A DNA stretch of 64,000 nt from Ridgeia piscesae. Its lineage: Eukaryota; Annelida; Polychaeta; Sabellida; Siboglinidae. This document shows positions 35,110-45,579 of the stretch, piece by piece; within the stretch, counting starts at the first letter, position 1; every line of letters starts with the position of its first letter. The notes under the pieces were generated by a model. It did no database searches. It saw nothing but the letters and a program-made list of their open reading frames with translations, and had not been told where the DNA came from. Made by a program: the position numbers and the translations under genes. The stretch is taken from assembly GCA_025642075.2 (NCBI GenBank), contig JAODUO010000435.1, forward strand, positions 103,501 through 167,500, read 5' to 3'.

Positions 35110-38100
35110 TAATATTAGAATCTCCATGATACGGTTCCCATTTGTATTTTGTCATAACGCGGGAAGTTATTAGATTCTTGCACACAATAAATAAATAATG
35201 ACTATGACACAATTTGTGTTACTATTTTCAGCACCAGCGACACTTATTGAAATGGTTGCGTTCCAGATATGAATGTCAGAACATTATGTGACAAAATCAT
35301 GACATTCTTGCCAGTGCCCATCGAGTGACATCAGTGTTGTTGATATCATCTTGGATGTGGAGGTGACGATGATTTGTGATGACAAATATTTAATCTACTT
35401 GACACTTGCTCACTGTCCTGAATAATATAAAAACTAAAAACCTAAATTGGCACAATGTTCTTTAAAAGACTACACCAACATGTAGCCATGTGAATGCCAC
35501 GTGGGAAAACATTTCATCCTTAACAACTGGTTTGTTACAGTTTAGCTCAAAGTTTTAATTTGGGTAGAATTGCAAAAATCTCACACATGCACAGAATGTG
35601 ATCGGGCAATTTGCCTGGATAAGAGATCTTAAAACAGTCATCAGACACTCGGAGACTATTCTAAGAATGCCTTCACTCACTCATTTTCATCCTAAGTTCA
35701 ATGGCGTCTCTTGTCGCCAAGACCTGATGAGCTTCTGTGAAACACTAATCTGGTGATATTTATATGTTGCGGAGTAATTACGAGGCTAGACGATGACATT
35801 TTCTCGCGACCGTCCGCTGGGTACTGCTAATTTTCCCCGATCTCACCTGCTGGGTGGTGGGATTAGGATCAAACTAACGAAACCTCGCAGTGGGAGTGAT
35901 TCCCTGAACTCCCCGTTCAGGTGCTGACAGTGATGGGAAGACTGGATTTGTATCCATCATTTCAATATAAGGACCTTCCGTTTGGTTCCCGTGGCAGCTG
36001 ATGCTGTTGATTCATTGGCCCAGCCAGAGGGGACTCATTATGTAAGGTGCTTAGTTTCCATTCTGGGAAACAATGGAGAATCGCATGATGTGGAAATCGC
36101 TGGTGGACTCGGCTGTAAGGTTAATGTAAAGACACAGCAAGTGAGGAAGTTGTGTAGTTGTAGGCCAAAGTATGGTGATTTTTATCATTTGGAAGAGACT
36201 GTGAGAATCGTATCTTCACACGTGAATCCACGTGGGCTGTCAGGATGATTAAGGTTACTGTGCATTTTGTGTATTAGTGAACTTGAGATACGTACTCTAA
36301 TCTATAGTGTTTACACCTTGATGTGATCACTAAATACCAGATGTCAGTTTTGGGCAGAGAAGGAATAGTTTCTTCTTGATGTGATCCATTGCTGGTTTGA
36401 TTGACATTGATAATTTAGTTTGATCTGTTGTCTTGGTGAATTATCTTCTTTTGTAATCTGTTGTTATTTTGTCTCGCACTCAAAGTAAAAGTTTCATTTT
36501 ATCCCAGCCACTTTCAGATAACTAGCAACAGAAAGGGTCAGCGTCGTAAGCAGTTTGGTCATGAATCTTCTTCTCATTTTACCATCCTCTTTTCATCTCT
36601 GCCAATCTCTCTTGTTTGCAGTGATCTTTGTTTGAATCTGTTTTATGTTTTCCATGGTCTACCAATCCCACTGCTGTCAATGGTGTCTTGATCTCTCCCG
36701 TGTTTTATCGGATTTCTTCTTTGATCAATCTTTTTCAGTGGTTTTATTATCAGTCTGTCTTCTATTCTATTTATTATCAGTCTCCACTCCATTGGTCTCT
36801 TTCAATCTCCTTCTGTTTTTAATGGGTTGTTTCTTCAAATTTTTGTTTTTTCTGTAGTCTTTCTCAATCTATCTTCCGTTTACCACAGTCTCTTTCTTAG
36901 TTTCAAGTCTGTTTTCATTGATTTCTTAATGAGTCTCCTCTATTTTGCATGGTCTCTTTCTCAACCACTCTTCAGTTTTCAGTGGTCTCTTTGTCAGTTA
37001 CTTCTGACTTCTATATATCCTTTGTCAACCGCCTTACCCATTCTCAGTTGGCATCTAAGTCAGCTAACAACCACCTTCATTTTCAGATGTTTTCATTCTG
37101 ATCCCTTAATTGATCTTCCCATCTTTTTTCTACCATTCCCCCGTATAAGATGGAGACATTTTGAATGCAGATACTCCGTTATTTGAATAAAACAAATCCC
37201 AAGCCTTGTATGAAAGGACAGACAGAAGAAGACCTGTTGCAGCTGCTGTTGTGTATTGGTGGGTTAATCACCTGTGCTTCTATTGCCACATAAGGCAAGA
37301 ACAGGGCTAATCCAGTTATCTACGTCTGCACCCTACTTGGAAGTCTTGTCCCAGCTGAGATGTAATTTTCTGAATAGATCAGCCTTCAGTGTTCTCCTAA
37401 TTATCTCAGTTATCCACGTTTTTGTCTGCCTGCAACATCCACGGAGTCTGCAAGAAAGCTTTTTCGAACTGGTGATCTAAAAATGTGTGTTAAAATCCAA
37501 ATTTTCACAACTTTTTCATCATCACTTATAATAGATTACCTTGTAAGCACACTAGAGGCTTTCTCTGACATGTGGGTGCTAAAATAATAAAAACAGGTTT
37601 CTTTGGTACATGCACTGCAAAATAACAGCCATGTAACAACATAACAACTCTCCTCCCAGAACAGATGTCGTAAGAAGATTCTTTGCACATCTTTTCTCCT
37701 AACAAAAGTCGTCAACAGAGAGCTGTGCCACAACACCAACACATCACATGTAGGACATGTATGCCAACTGTCCTCTGTAGCAATTTTATACAATGCACAA
37801 CAAGACCACATTGGACAGCAGGTAGTCCTGAAGAAAACAACCAAGAAACTAGATCATTCGTCCATTCAACATTACGCCAAACTGTTACACAATGCGTCAG
37901 AGCAAAATCATTGACGTATATGTAATCCAGCTCATTTTAAGACATTGCTATTTTAGTGATTTGATTCTCGGATAAAGGATAGAGAGTCTGAAGATGTAAT
38001 CAAATTCCTGAATTTGTAATGGGAATCATAATTGTGTTTTGGCATTGTAATCAGAATCGTAATAGACTTTCTCTCGAGTGTCGTAACCTTAGTTGAGAGA

Positions 38101-38550
38101 CGGTAATTGAACCTAACTGCTGTGGTTAAACATAAATAATGCAGCGCACATGAACATTTATGATCAAACACGCACATATGCATGCATGCATACTTGATTG
38201 GAATAATTTTCTTTAAAAATATATGTTTTTTCCAGTTTGGTATTTTATTTGGTATCGTCGTTCTAATGCTTTTTTGCCAATATTTGAAGTCTTTAAATTT
38301 ATATTAATGATCAGAAAACACAAGATTTGAAACAGTAAAACTCCCAGCTGTGTTTTGTTGGAGAAAACAAGATGTTCTCTTTGCAGGAAGGATATCCACA
38401 TTTTATTACATTTTGTAATCAACCAAATATATCGCAATTAGCAGGACTGACTGAAACAGTTAGCCAACATTCGGGTGTTGCTAACTATACATTTATGTCT
38501 CTCAGCGTAAACATGCATTCTTATTATTTAGTTGAACTATAACTGTCATC
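35110..38550. other. Intronic sequence with a degenerate CT-rich repeat
   Basis: No convincing exon. An 88-codon frame (35982-36248, +) has no recognisable family. At about 36600-37100 blocks such as 'ttttcagtggtctcttt.tcaatct' recur loosely, reading as an old, decayed tandem array. Confidence 0.4.
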
Positions 38551-38558
38551 AGTCTACA

Positions 38559-38861
38559 CAGCTTTATGTAGGGATCCATCCACCTGTTATTTGGACGGGT
38601 AAAAACCGTTGTGGACGGGTAGAAATATGGGTGGACGGGTGGTGGATGGGTAAAAAATGAAGGAGCAAAAAAAGGTCATCCAAAACCACAGATATTGTCA
38701 GTTATGCCTCAAAGTGAGTGTAAATGGTGTCACGTGTGTGTTTGTAGTCCGTTTTAGGTCATCAGGCACATTTAAAGTTTGTAAACTGGCTTAACAGTTA
38801 ACATCCATGTGTCCACCAACCATGTGTAACTGGCAATAATTTGGTCCTGCATGAAGCCCTG
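38559..38861 (+). mobile_element. hAT-like MITE (family C), copy 6
   Basis: Starts 'cagctttatgtagggatcc' and ends 'ctgcatgaagccctg'. The flanks 'agtctaca' and 'ggtctaca' match at 7 of 8 positions, consistent with an ageing target duplication. Confidence 0.9.
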
Positions 38862-39129
38862 GGTCTACATGGCATGCATATAACATAACAGAATATTGTC
38901 AATAAATGTTTTATCCCAGCATTGTCATCTTTTTTCCACATGGTATGGTAATTTATATCGCGATAAAAAAATCAAAGCAAACAAAAATACGTTTGGATCC
39001 CTGGTATTTTATCATAAGAGGGAATTGATGATTTTGTAGAACTAATTTTGTACCATAATATTCATATTTAATAATAAAAATAAGGTGACTTCTATTGCCT
39101 TTATTGACCTATAGACCTTTGAAAACCAA

Positions 39130-39520
39130 GCTCAGAGGTGCTTCAAGACAACAGGATTGGTAAATTCAAGTTGGATGGATTGGAATGGATGGATTACAGG
39201 GAATGGTCAGAAATATATGTAGGCTTTTTCCTAGAACCACTATAGGTGAAAAGGCCCCCATTGTGGGAAAGTGATGTTTGTGATGTTTCACTGATATGCC
39301 CGCGAGAAAGTATTGCGGCCCAGAATGTAAATGAATACAAGCAGTGATTTTATCTTACAGGGGCCGGCGTCTTAGGCTGTGAGACATGAGTGAGCCTGGA
39401 AATGTCAGAGCTTGTGAAATCCCTTAACACAATGGGAATTGACATTAATGCATATATGGTCTATGGGGTGGTCGATATAGCCCTCCCTTGCTGTAAGCAG
39501 ATATGTCACTAAAAGGAACG
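39130..39520 (+). repeat. Interspersed repeat family E, copy 1
   Basis: Shares ordered blocks with 42205-42850: 'caagacaacaggattgg', 'ctagaaccactat', 'attgtgggaaa', 'atatgcccg.gagaaa', 'ggcccagaatgt', 'gtgaaatccct.aacaca' and 'gggtggtc'. There is no coding capacity and the class is unknown. Confidence 0.75.
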
Positions 39521-40680
39521 TCCTAAAATAGCTGCACTTTCCTATGTCACTGTGATTGCTTAATGCTGGATTCGAAAGCTATAACCAAAAGCTATAACTG
39601 ACCATCCCAAATTGCCCACACTGCAGAGGAGATAGCAATTAGCTACATTCGGAAATTTGATAGGTTGTATTGAAAATGAGCATCAGCCTAATGGAATTAG
39701 CTGCATTGAGAGGACCGTGTATACGTACAGTCTGTATGTAAGCATGTGAACCTATATTAGAATATTATCTAAGGTGTTGAAAGTGATATTGCTTACCTGA
39801 GGTGAATTGAACATGAAGTAAGTGTTACACAGAATGCTCATCAATTAAGTATTTTTATAGACGGCGTATCAGTGGAAACTGCAAGAATGATTTGCCATGA
39901 CTCATTAGTTTCAGGCATGTGACATGTTGGGTTGACATAATAGTCTTGTATGTTCTCTCTTGTAACTAGATATGATCCAATATTAAACTAAATGTAGTTT
40001 AATTAATTCTAGCAACATCACACATAATGTTGATTAATAAGAGTTGTGGAATATGGTTAAAAGAAGTGTAATATATATTGTAGCCATTGTGTATACAATG
40101 GTTGTTTCTGGTTCTGTGTTTTAAAAGTTAATGTTATGTGTTAGTCTAACAAATAATAGTTGTTTCTATTGAGAAATAAATATCTTATTTTCGAGTCCCG
40201 AAGTATGTGTAGATATATTATGCAAAGAAAAGCAATCAATGCATGTGTCTGAGCTGATTTCAAGGTGTCTAACACACTCATACATTGACATGGTTAATTC
40301 TGGTTTTGCTAAGCCAGTTCACATAGACGGATGATTAAAAACAGACAATTTAATGAACCGTATTCTACATCATCATTAACACAAAACAGTAATTAACAGT
40401 TACTTTTATTAATTACTGTTTTGCTTAAAGGTAATGCTGAATGCTGGTTCATTAATCCACATGTCGTGCTTTTGTAGCATAATAATTAATTCAGATTTGG
40501 TGCAGTCTGTGGCATTGCCTTTGATCCCCCAGACTGGGTTGATGACGTGTCATTTATTGATGACACAACACGGGGGGGGGGACAATGTCACATCAGTGGG
40601 TAAGATAAAAGGGCTGCGTGTCTCTGTTATTTTAAAACTGACAACATTTCTTTTTTTGTCCAAGTCAACTTTCTAGTATT
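39521..40680. other. Intronic unique sequence with a hairpin
   Basis: No exon recognised. A 15-bp perfect stem (caaaacagtaattaa at 40382-40396 with its complement at 40409-40423, 12-nt loop) lies here. A G9 run sits near 40572. Confidence 0.5.
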
Positions 40681-40685
40681 AAAGA

Positions 40686-41007
40686 GAGGGGGCCAGCTCC
40701 TATTCTCAGAATCAGGAGTGATTTCCAACGGGAAGTCTACCTTCTAGAACATGGGAGTGTGAAACATCAAAGGTGAAATTAATTCTGCTTGCCTTGGCAT
40801 CATTGCCAAGCAATTTTGTTTTGAAACTGGATGTTTTATTTACCATTTGAACGTGGTGCAGGTGGAATCTTTCAAACTGCGAATATGGCTCCGAATTTAA
40901 TAAAGTAACCAAACACAAACTGTCAGGCAGTAAACCTTCAACATACATGTTATAGTCACAAGAATGTAATGTTAAATGAAAAAAAACACATAGAAGCTGG
41001 CACCCTC
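40686..41007 (+). mobile_element. MITE family D, copy 2, with visible TIRs
   Basis: The left end gagggggccagctcctat (40686-40703) and the complement of the right end gagggtgccagcttctat (ending 41007) match at 16 of 18 positions. The body matches the other family D copies. It is about 322 bp and non-coding. Confidence 0.85.
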
Positions 41008-42200
41008 ATTTTAATAAAGTCCACTCAGTTTTCACTTGATAAATCTATAGGTCTGGTTACAATTAAACCAGCAATGAAATCCATGTTTTACTTGAAATTG
41101 TTTGTAAATCCATGTTATGTTATTACATAATGCGTAGCCGGCTGTATTGTTTCTATTCTGATTTGACTAACCAGGCTAACTATCAGGCTACAGATGATAT
41201 CAAAGCAAAATCTTTTTGTCAGAAATCTACCTACCAACAAAAGCATTTTCTCATCGACCACTGTGAGTTGATCGTTTCAATTTACACTTGCAAGACAAAT
41301 AAAAGATTTCATTTTTAGCTATTCTGGAATAAAACGGGATGCATCCATATTTGTCGCCTAATTTAAAAACAACCAGAAACTCTGTATGAAGTGCCAGGCC
41401 AGAATGTGACATTCCTTCGTATGAACACATTGCCGGCAGACGCTGGTGTGCTATTTTTGGTCAAAATAATGCACAACGGACCTATATTCTTCCTTACAAA
41501 GGTTCACAGGAACTAATTACATAGTAAGTTAATTACTGTGATCGTGCCAGATGACCAGGGTCTTGTTGGCATCCGGTGAGACAATGCCGGCATATTGTGT
41601 ACGCACAAGTGGCATAAAATGCGGCCACCAAGTCACAGTAGCATGAAACAATGAGCAATCAACTTATTTCCATAGCAGACCTCTAGAAATATAGGTAATT
41701 GTAACACCTATATCCGTGAAAATTTAAGCTCGGGCACAACAAATAAAATCATTTGGTGTAATAAAAGGGGACGGGCAAAAGTCATCATTGGAGCATGGAA
41801 CAGCCGAATATTTATGGTGGAAAAGGAATTTCAAACAAATTAGTTTTGAAGGTTTTTACAATAGTTTCAGAAGATTTAGTTGTGATATTGGAATAACACA
41901 AACACAAAACAGTACTAAAGAAATCAAATAAATACAGACTGTAGACGCAAATCACATGAACATGTAAAAGTCAGCTACAATAAATAAATAAAAATATAAA
42001 TAAATACTAATATAAAAATTTACTTTCCTCTTTCACCTTAATTTGATTCATTAAAGTCTTACATTTCTTTATAAATATATGTTTTTGTTTTTGGGATTTT
42101 AGCTCACATCTATAGACCTACATTTCTGTAAATATTGAATGTATGTGATACGATCTTAATATTAAATAGGTGTGTAGGAATGAATATGAATTCTGTATTT
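41008..42200. other. Intronic unique sequence
   Basis: No exon recognised. 41330-41790 is non-repetitive and could hold conserved non-coding sequence; an A/T-rich tract follows around 41980-42110. Confidence 0.4.
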
Positions 42201-42204
42201 CACT

Positions 42205-42850
42205 AGTGCAGCAAGACAAAAGGATTGGTCGATCTCAAAACCAGAACAAACAGATGTCTGCAGGCTTTTCTAGGAACCACTATTAGTGGGGTCTATTGTG
42301 GGAAATCGATCAGTTTGTGTTGTTCCACCAATATGCCCGGGAGAAAATGTTGTGGCCCAGAATGTGAATAGACGTCGTGGTTTGATCTTAGATGTGGCCA
42401 GCCAGTGTCTTGCTGCGGGGATATGATTGAACCCGGAAATGTCTGAGCCCGTGAAATCCCTAAACACAATTGGAATTGTCAGCATCTGTCGGGTGGTCTG
42501 CATAGCTTTATGCAGAGACCCATTCACCCATCATTTGGACAGGCAAAACCCTTTGTGGATGGGTAGAAATATCGGTGGACAGGTAAAACAATTAAGGAGC
42601 AAAAAAGTTATTCAAAATTCAGACAGTGTCAGTTGTTTTAAAAATGAGTGTAATAAAAATGGTTGTCGCATGTGTGTTTGTGGTTAATTTAGGTCATAAA
42701 ACACATTTCAAGTTTCTCAACGGGCTTGTATATACATAAGTTAACATCCACGTGCCTACCAAAAGATCTGTGACTGACAGAAACATTATCTGCATATGGC
42801 CCTGCTTGTCTGTCTATGCCGTCCCCTGTGCTGGCAGAGAGATGCATTGC
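42205..42850 (+). repeat. Interspersed repeat family E, copy 2, split by a MITE
   Basis: Homology to 39130-39520 runs to 'gggtggtctg' at 42500 and resumes after the MITE with 'tgtctatgccgtcccctgtgctg'. The MITE at 42501-42804 is thus an insertion in this older repeat. Confidence 0.7.
42501..42804 (+). mobile_element. hAT-like MITE (family C), copy 7
   Basis: Starts 'catagctttatgcagagacc' and ends 'gcatatggccctg'. The flanks 'gtggtctg' and 'cttgtctg' agree at 6 of 8 positions. Confidence 0.88.
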
Positions 42851-43054
42851 TAAGAGTAACAATTGACAAACAAATGTTAGCCTTGGGAATGTTACAATAG
42901 TTGTAAACTTGAATCATTAAAAGGAAATAATAATACTGAGACATGGAGATGGTAGAGTCAGCTGGTCTAGACATAAAGCACAAGTGGTATAGGCATAGTC
43001 TACAGAGACAGTGCAGGGGAGGCACGGAGGTGATGTACTGGCAGTTTGGAGATA

Positions 43055-43450
43055 GTATACAACTGGTACCAAGATGGCATGAAGGTGGTATTGACTATAG
43101 AGTTGGTACAGAAATGGTATACGCAGTAGTACATATGTAGTATAGAGGTGGTATCGAATGAGTATAGAAGTGGTGTAGAAGCTGCTAGTACATAAGTGGT
43201 ATAGAAGTGGTATAGAAGCAGTACAAAAGTGACGAAGTAGTCATATAAAAACAGTACAAAAGTGTTACAGAAGTGGTATTTAAGCAGTACAAAAGCGGTA
43301 CAGAAGTGGTATAGAAGCAGTACAAAAGTGGAATAGAAGTCATATAAGAAACAGTACAGAAGTGGTACCGAAGTAGTATTTAAGCAGTACAAAAGCGGTA
43401 CAGAAGTGGTATAGAAGCAGTATAGAAATGGAAAAGAAGCAATACAGAGC
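43055..43450. repeat. Irregular minisatellite of GTATAGAAGTG-type units
   Basis: Units such as 'gtatagaagtg', 'gtacaaaagcg' and 'gtacagaagtg' recur at roughly 11-15 bp, with a longer block 'aagtggtatttaagcagtac' repeated near 43274 and 43373. Confidence 0.85.
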
Positions 43451-44880
43451 CAGTCAGTATGGTACTTGGAAATGACAACAGCACTCTGGGTGATTCATGG
43501 GCTTGCTCAGGCCAAGTCAAGGTAATTAAATTAGTTGGAACTCAGTGATAAAGATGTGTGACATTCGAGATAATCACAGGACCCTGACAGTGTGCTGCAT
43601 TGGTGTCTGTGTCAAATGACATTCAGTAATTCAAAGCAAGTGTGTTGTGAAACCACAACCTAGGTGAAACAACACTCTTGCCTAAACAAATCATGAACCC
43701 AAAATGTTGTAATATTTTTAATCATTATAACTGGCTAACTGATGCATGTAACAAGTTCGTTAATTTCAACTATGTTTTCAGTTTGATTTTTATCCTCCTC
43801 ATCTCAGATTAGTTTTGTGAAAAAGCAAACGCACAAAACCATTCACTAATGTGCTAGTATGTTTGTGTGTTTTTTGTAGGACTTAAGTCAGACAATGACG
43901 ATTCAGCCAAATGCAGTCTGTGAGAGCGTGGCTCGACTCATGTACACGGCCTGTTTGTTACCAAGAGAAGATGTTTGTCGTTTTTCATGCCGATATCACC
44001 AAATCAGCTGAAAGGATGACTAAAAGCCCAATTTCGCCATAGACAGTTGTCAGTCATCAAGATATATTTGAGAAATGCTACTGCATTATGGTCAGTACCT
44101 ACAGATGACAGTGACAGTCTTGTTTTGTTGTCATCGCGTGACTGACTAGAAAGTTCAGTGAATTGGCATTAAATGTCTGCCAGGCAATTGTTTTTTGCAA
44201 GCTACTTGTAACGACAAAGTAACTTTTTTAAATGATCAGTAAGTACGTATTTTTATTAAACAGGTGAACACATCACTTGAACAATTTATACACAAGGGAG
44301 AGTACAGACATGGATAAATGTTGAACGAATGATAAAAGAATGTGAGCATACAGCAATTTGTAGTAATAAAATGCAGGTTACAAAAATATACAACAATATG
44401 TACCCCCGGTAGTGATGAAATTTAGATAGAAATATTTGCACTTTGCATATACCTTAATCCTAACTCTTATAGCATTGTTTCTATAAATTTATATAAAATA
44501 TGGTTTCTTTGCCTTCTTATTTTTGTTTGTGAGGTTTAGGACACCACTGTACACTTCAAGTTACTTTAAATTTCAAATGATTCTACATCCCAATTTCTTC
44601 ACTAAAATACTACCATTTTCTGGTATAAATTTGCAGGCGTTTACTTCAGTCATGATCACAATTATTGACGTGTCCACATGTAAGTTGTGGGGGCGTCTCT
44701 TAACGAAAGGAATGTAACGTGTCAAATGTGAGATTATTCACGCAGTGTACACATCAAATATTGAATCGTCATGGAAATGACAAATCGCATTGATACCAAC
44801 GCAACTGTTGAATAATCAACGACGCAATTTATCTTATCATCATTGAGTCGTTTACCGTCGACGTGTTCTGAATTTCGGCT
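43451..44880. other. Intronic sequence with one candidate microexon
   Basis: No exon is certain. At 43880-43919 a short segment lies between a good 3' splice site (pyrimidine/GT-rich then tag|g at 43879) and a GTGAGAG donor at 43920; see findings. The remainder is unique AT-rich DNA. Confidence 0.35.
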
Positions 44881-44888
44881 GTCGGTAG

Positions 44889-45212
44889 TCACGGTCCTTG
44901 TGCAAGATTGATGATGGCGCCTTTATTTGTGTGTGTCGTACCTCTACTTGCCAGCTGCCAGGAGAGCAAATCTAGTTCTCTTTTATTTCCGACAAACACG
45001 TCGATTACCGAGAACCTCTCTGCTATAATCCCTGGGGGCAAGCGCCCCAGGGGCATGTCTAAAAGAATACCGGCACGAGAAACAAGAGCCAAAATGTCAC
45101 GAACTACAGAACAAGGATCGTGGATCATTAAATGGAAATCAATTCCATCCCCAACTTCTAGGAACGCATCTCTGAGATCATTGTACAACTTGGTTGAAAA
45201 ATGCAGAAGCAT
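44889..45212 (-). CDS. Hypothetical 107-codon open frame, unrecognised
   Basis: The - strand encodes a balanced, non-repetitive protein-like sequence (LHFSTKLYNDLRDAFLEV, FHLMIHDPCSVVRDILALV, LGRLPPGIIAERFSVIDVFV) ending in a stop at 44889. The opposite strand is also open for 116 codons (44908-45258). I do not recognise the family. It could be the last exon of a nested antisense gene, a transposon fragment, or chance. No polyadenylation signal or splice site is obvious. Composition is less AT-rich than the surroundings. Confidence 0.25.
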   Translation of the reverse strand: MLLHFSTKLYNDLRDAFLEVGDGIDFHLMIHDPCSVVRDILALVSRAGILLDMPLGRLPPGIIAERFSVIDVFVGNKRELDLLSWQLASRGTTHTNKGAIINLAQGP

Positions 45213-45579
45213 TACTTATTTAGCCGTGATCAAACAGTACGGCAGAAGGCACAGTTAATTTCTTGGCTCAGAATCCAACTGCTAATGGGGAGAATTTGAT
45301 CTAGGACAGAAAAACTTTGAACTTGATAAAATTTATATGTAATCCAGAATTCCAGCTGCAGATCTGATCTTCCACGTTTTTGCTGAAATCTCCAGTTTTT
45401 TCCACTTGACCTTAAACACGTCTGTGACTTGTTTTTGCTTGATAATCGGCCTGACGTTTAGATCAAGTGTTGCCATCTATCTGAATTTCTCTTCGTTCCC
45501 AGGTCTCTCTCTCTCGATATTCCTTCTAGATTTCTGTTCCTTTTTCTCCACATCTGTACTTGCCCAGCTCCCTCCACCA

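Noticed and set aside
35982..36248. 88-codon open frame as a neurexin exon
   Set aside because: No LNS or EGF signature and no matching splice phase evidence.
44430..44720. Short AT-rich frames as exons
   Set aside because: No domain, start context or splice evidence.
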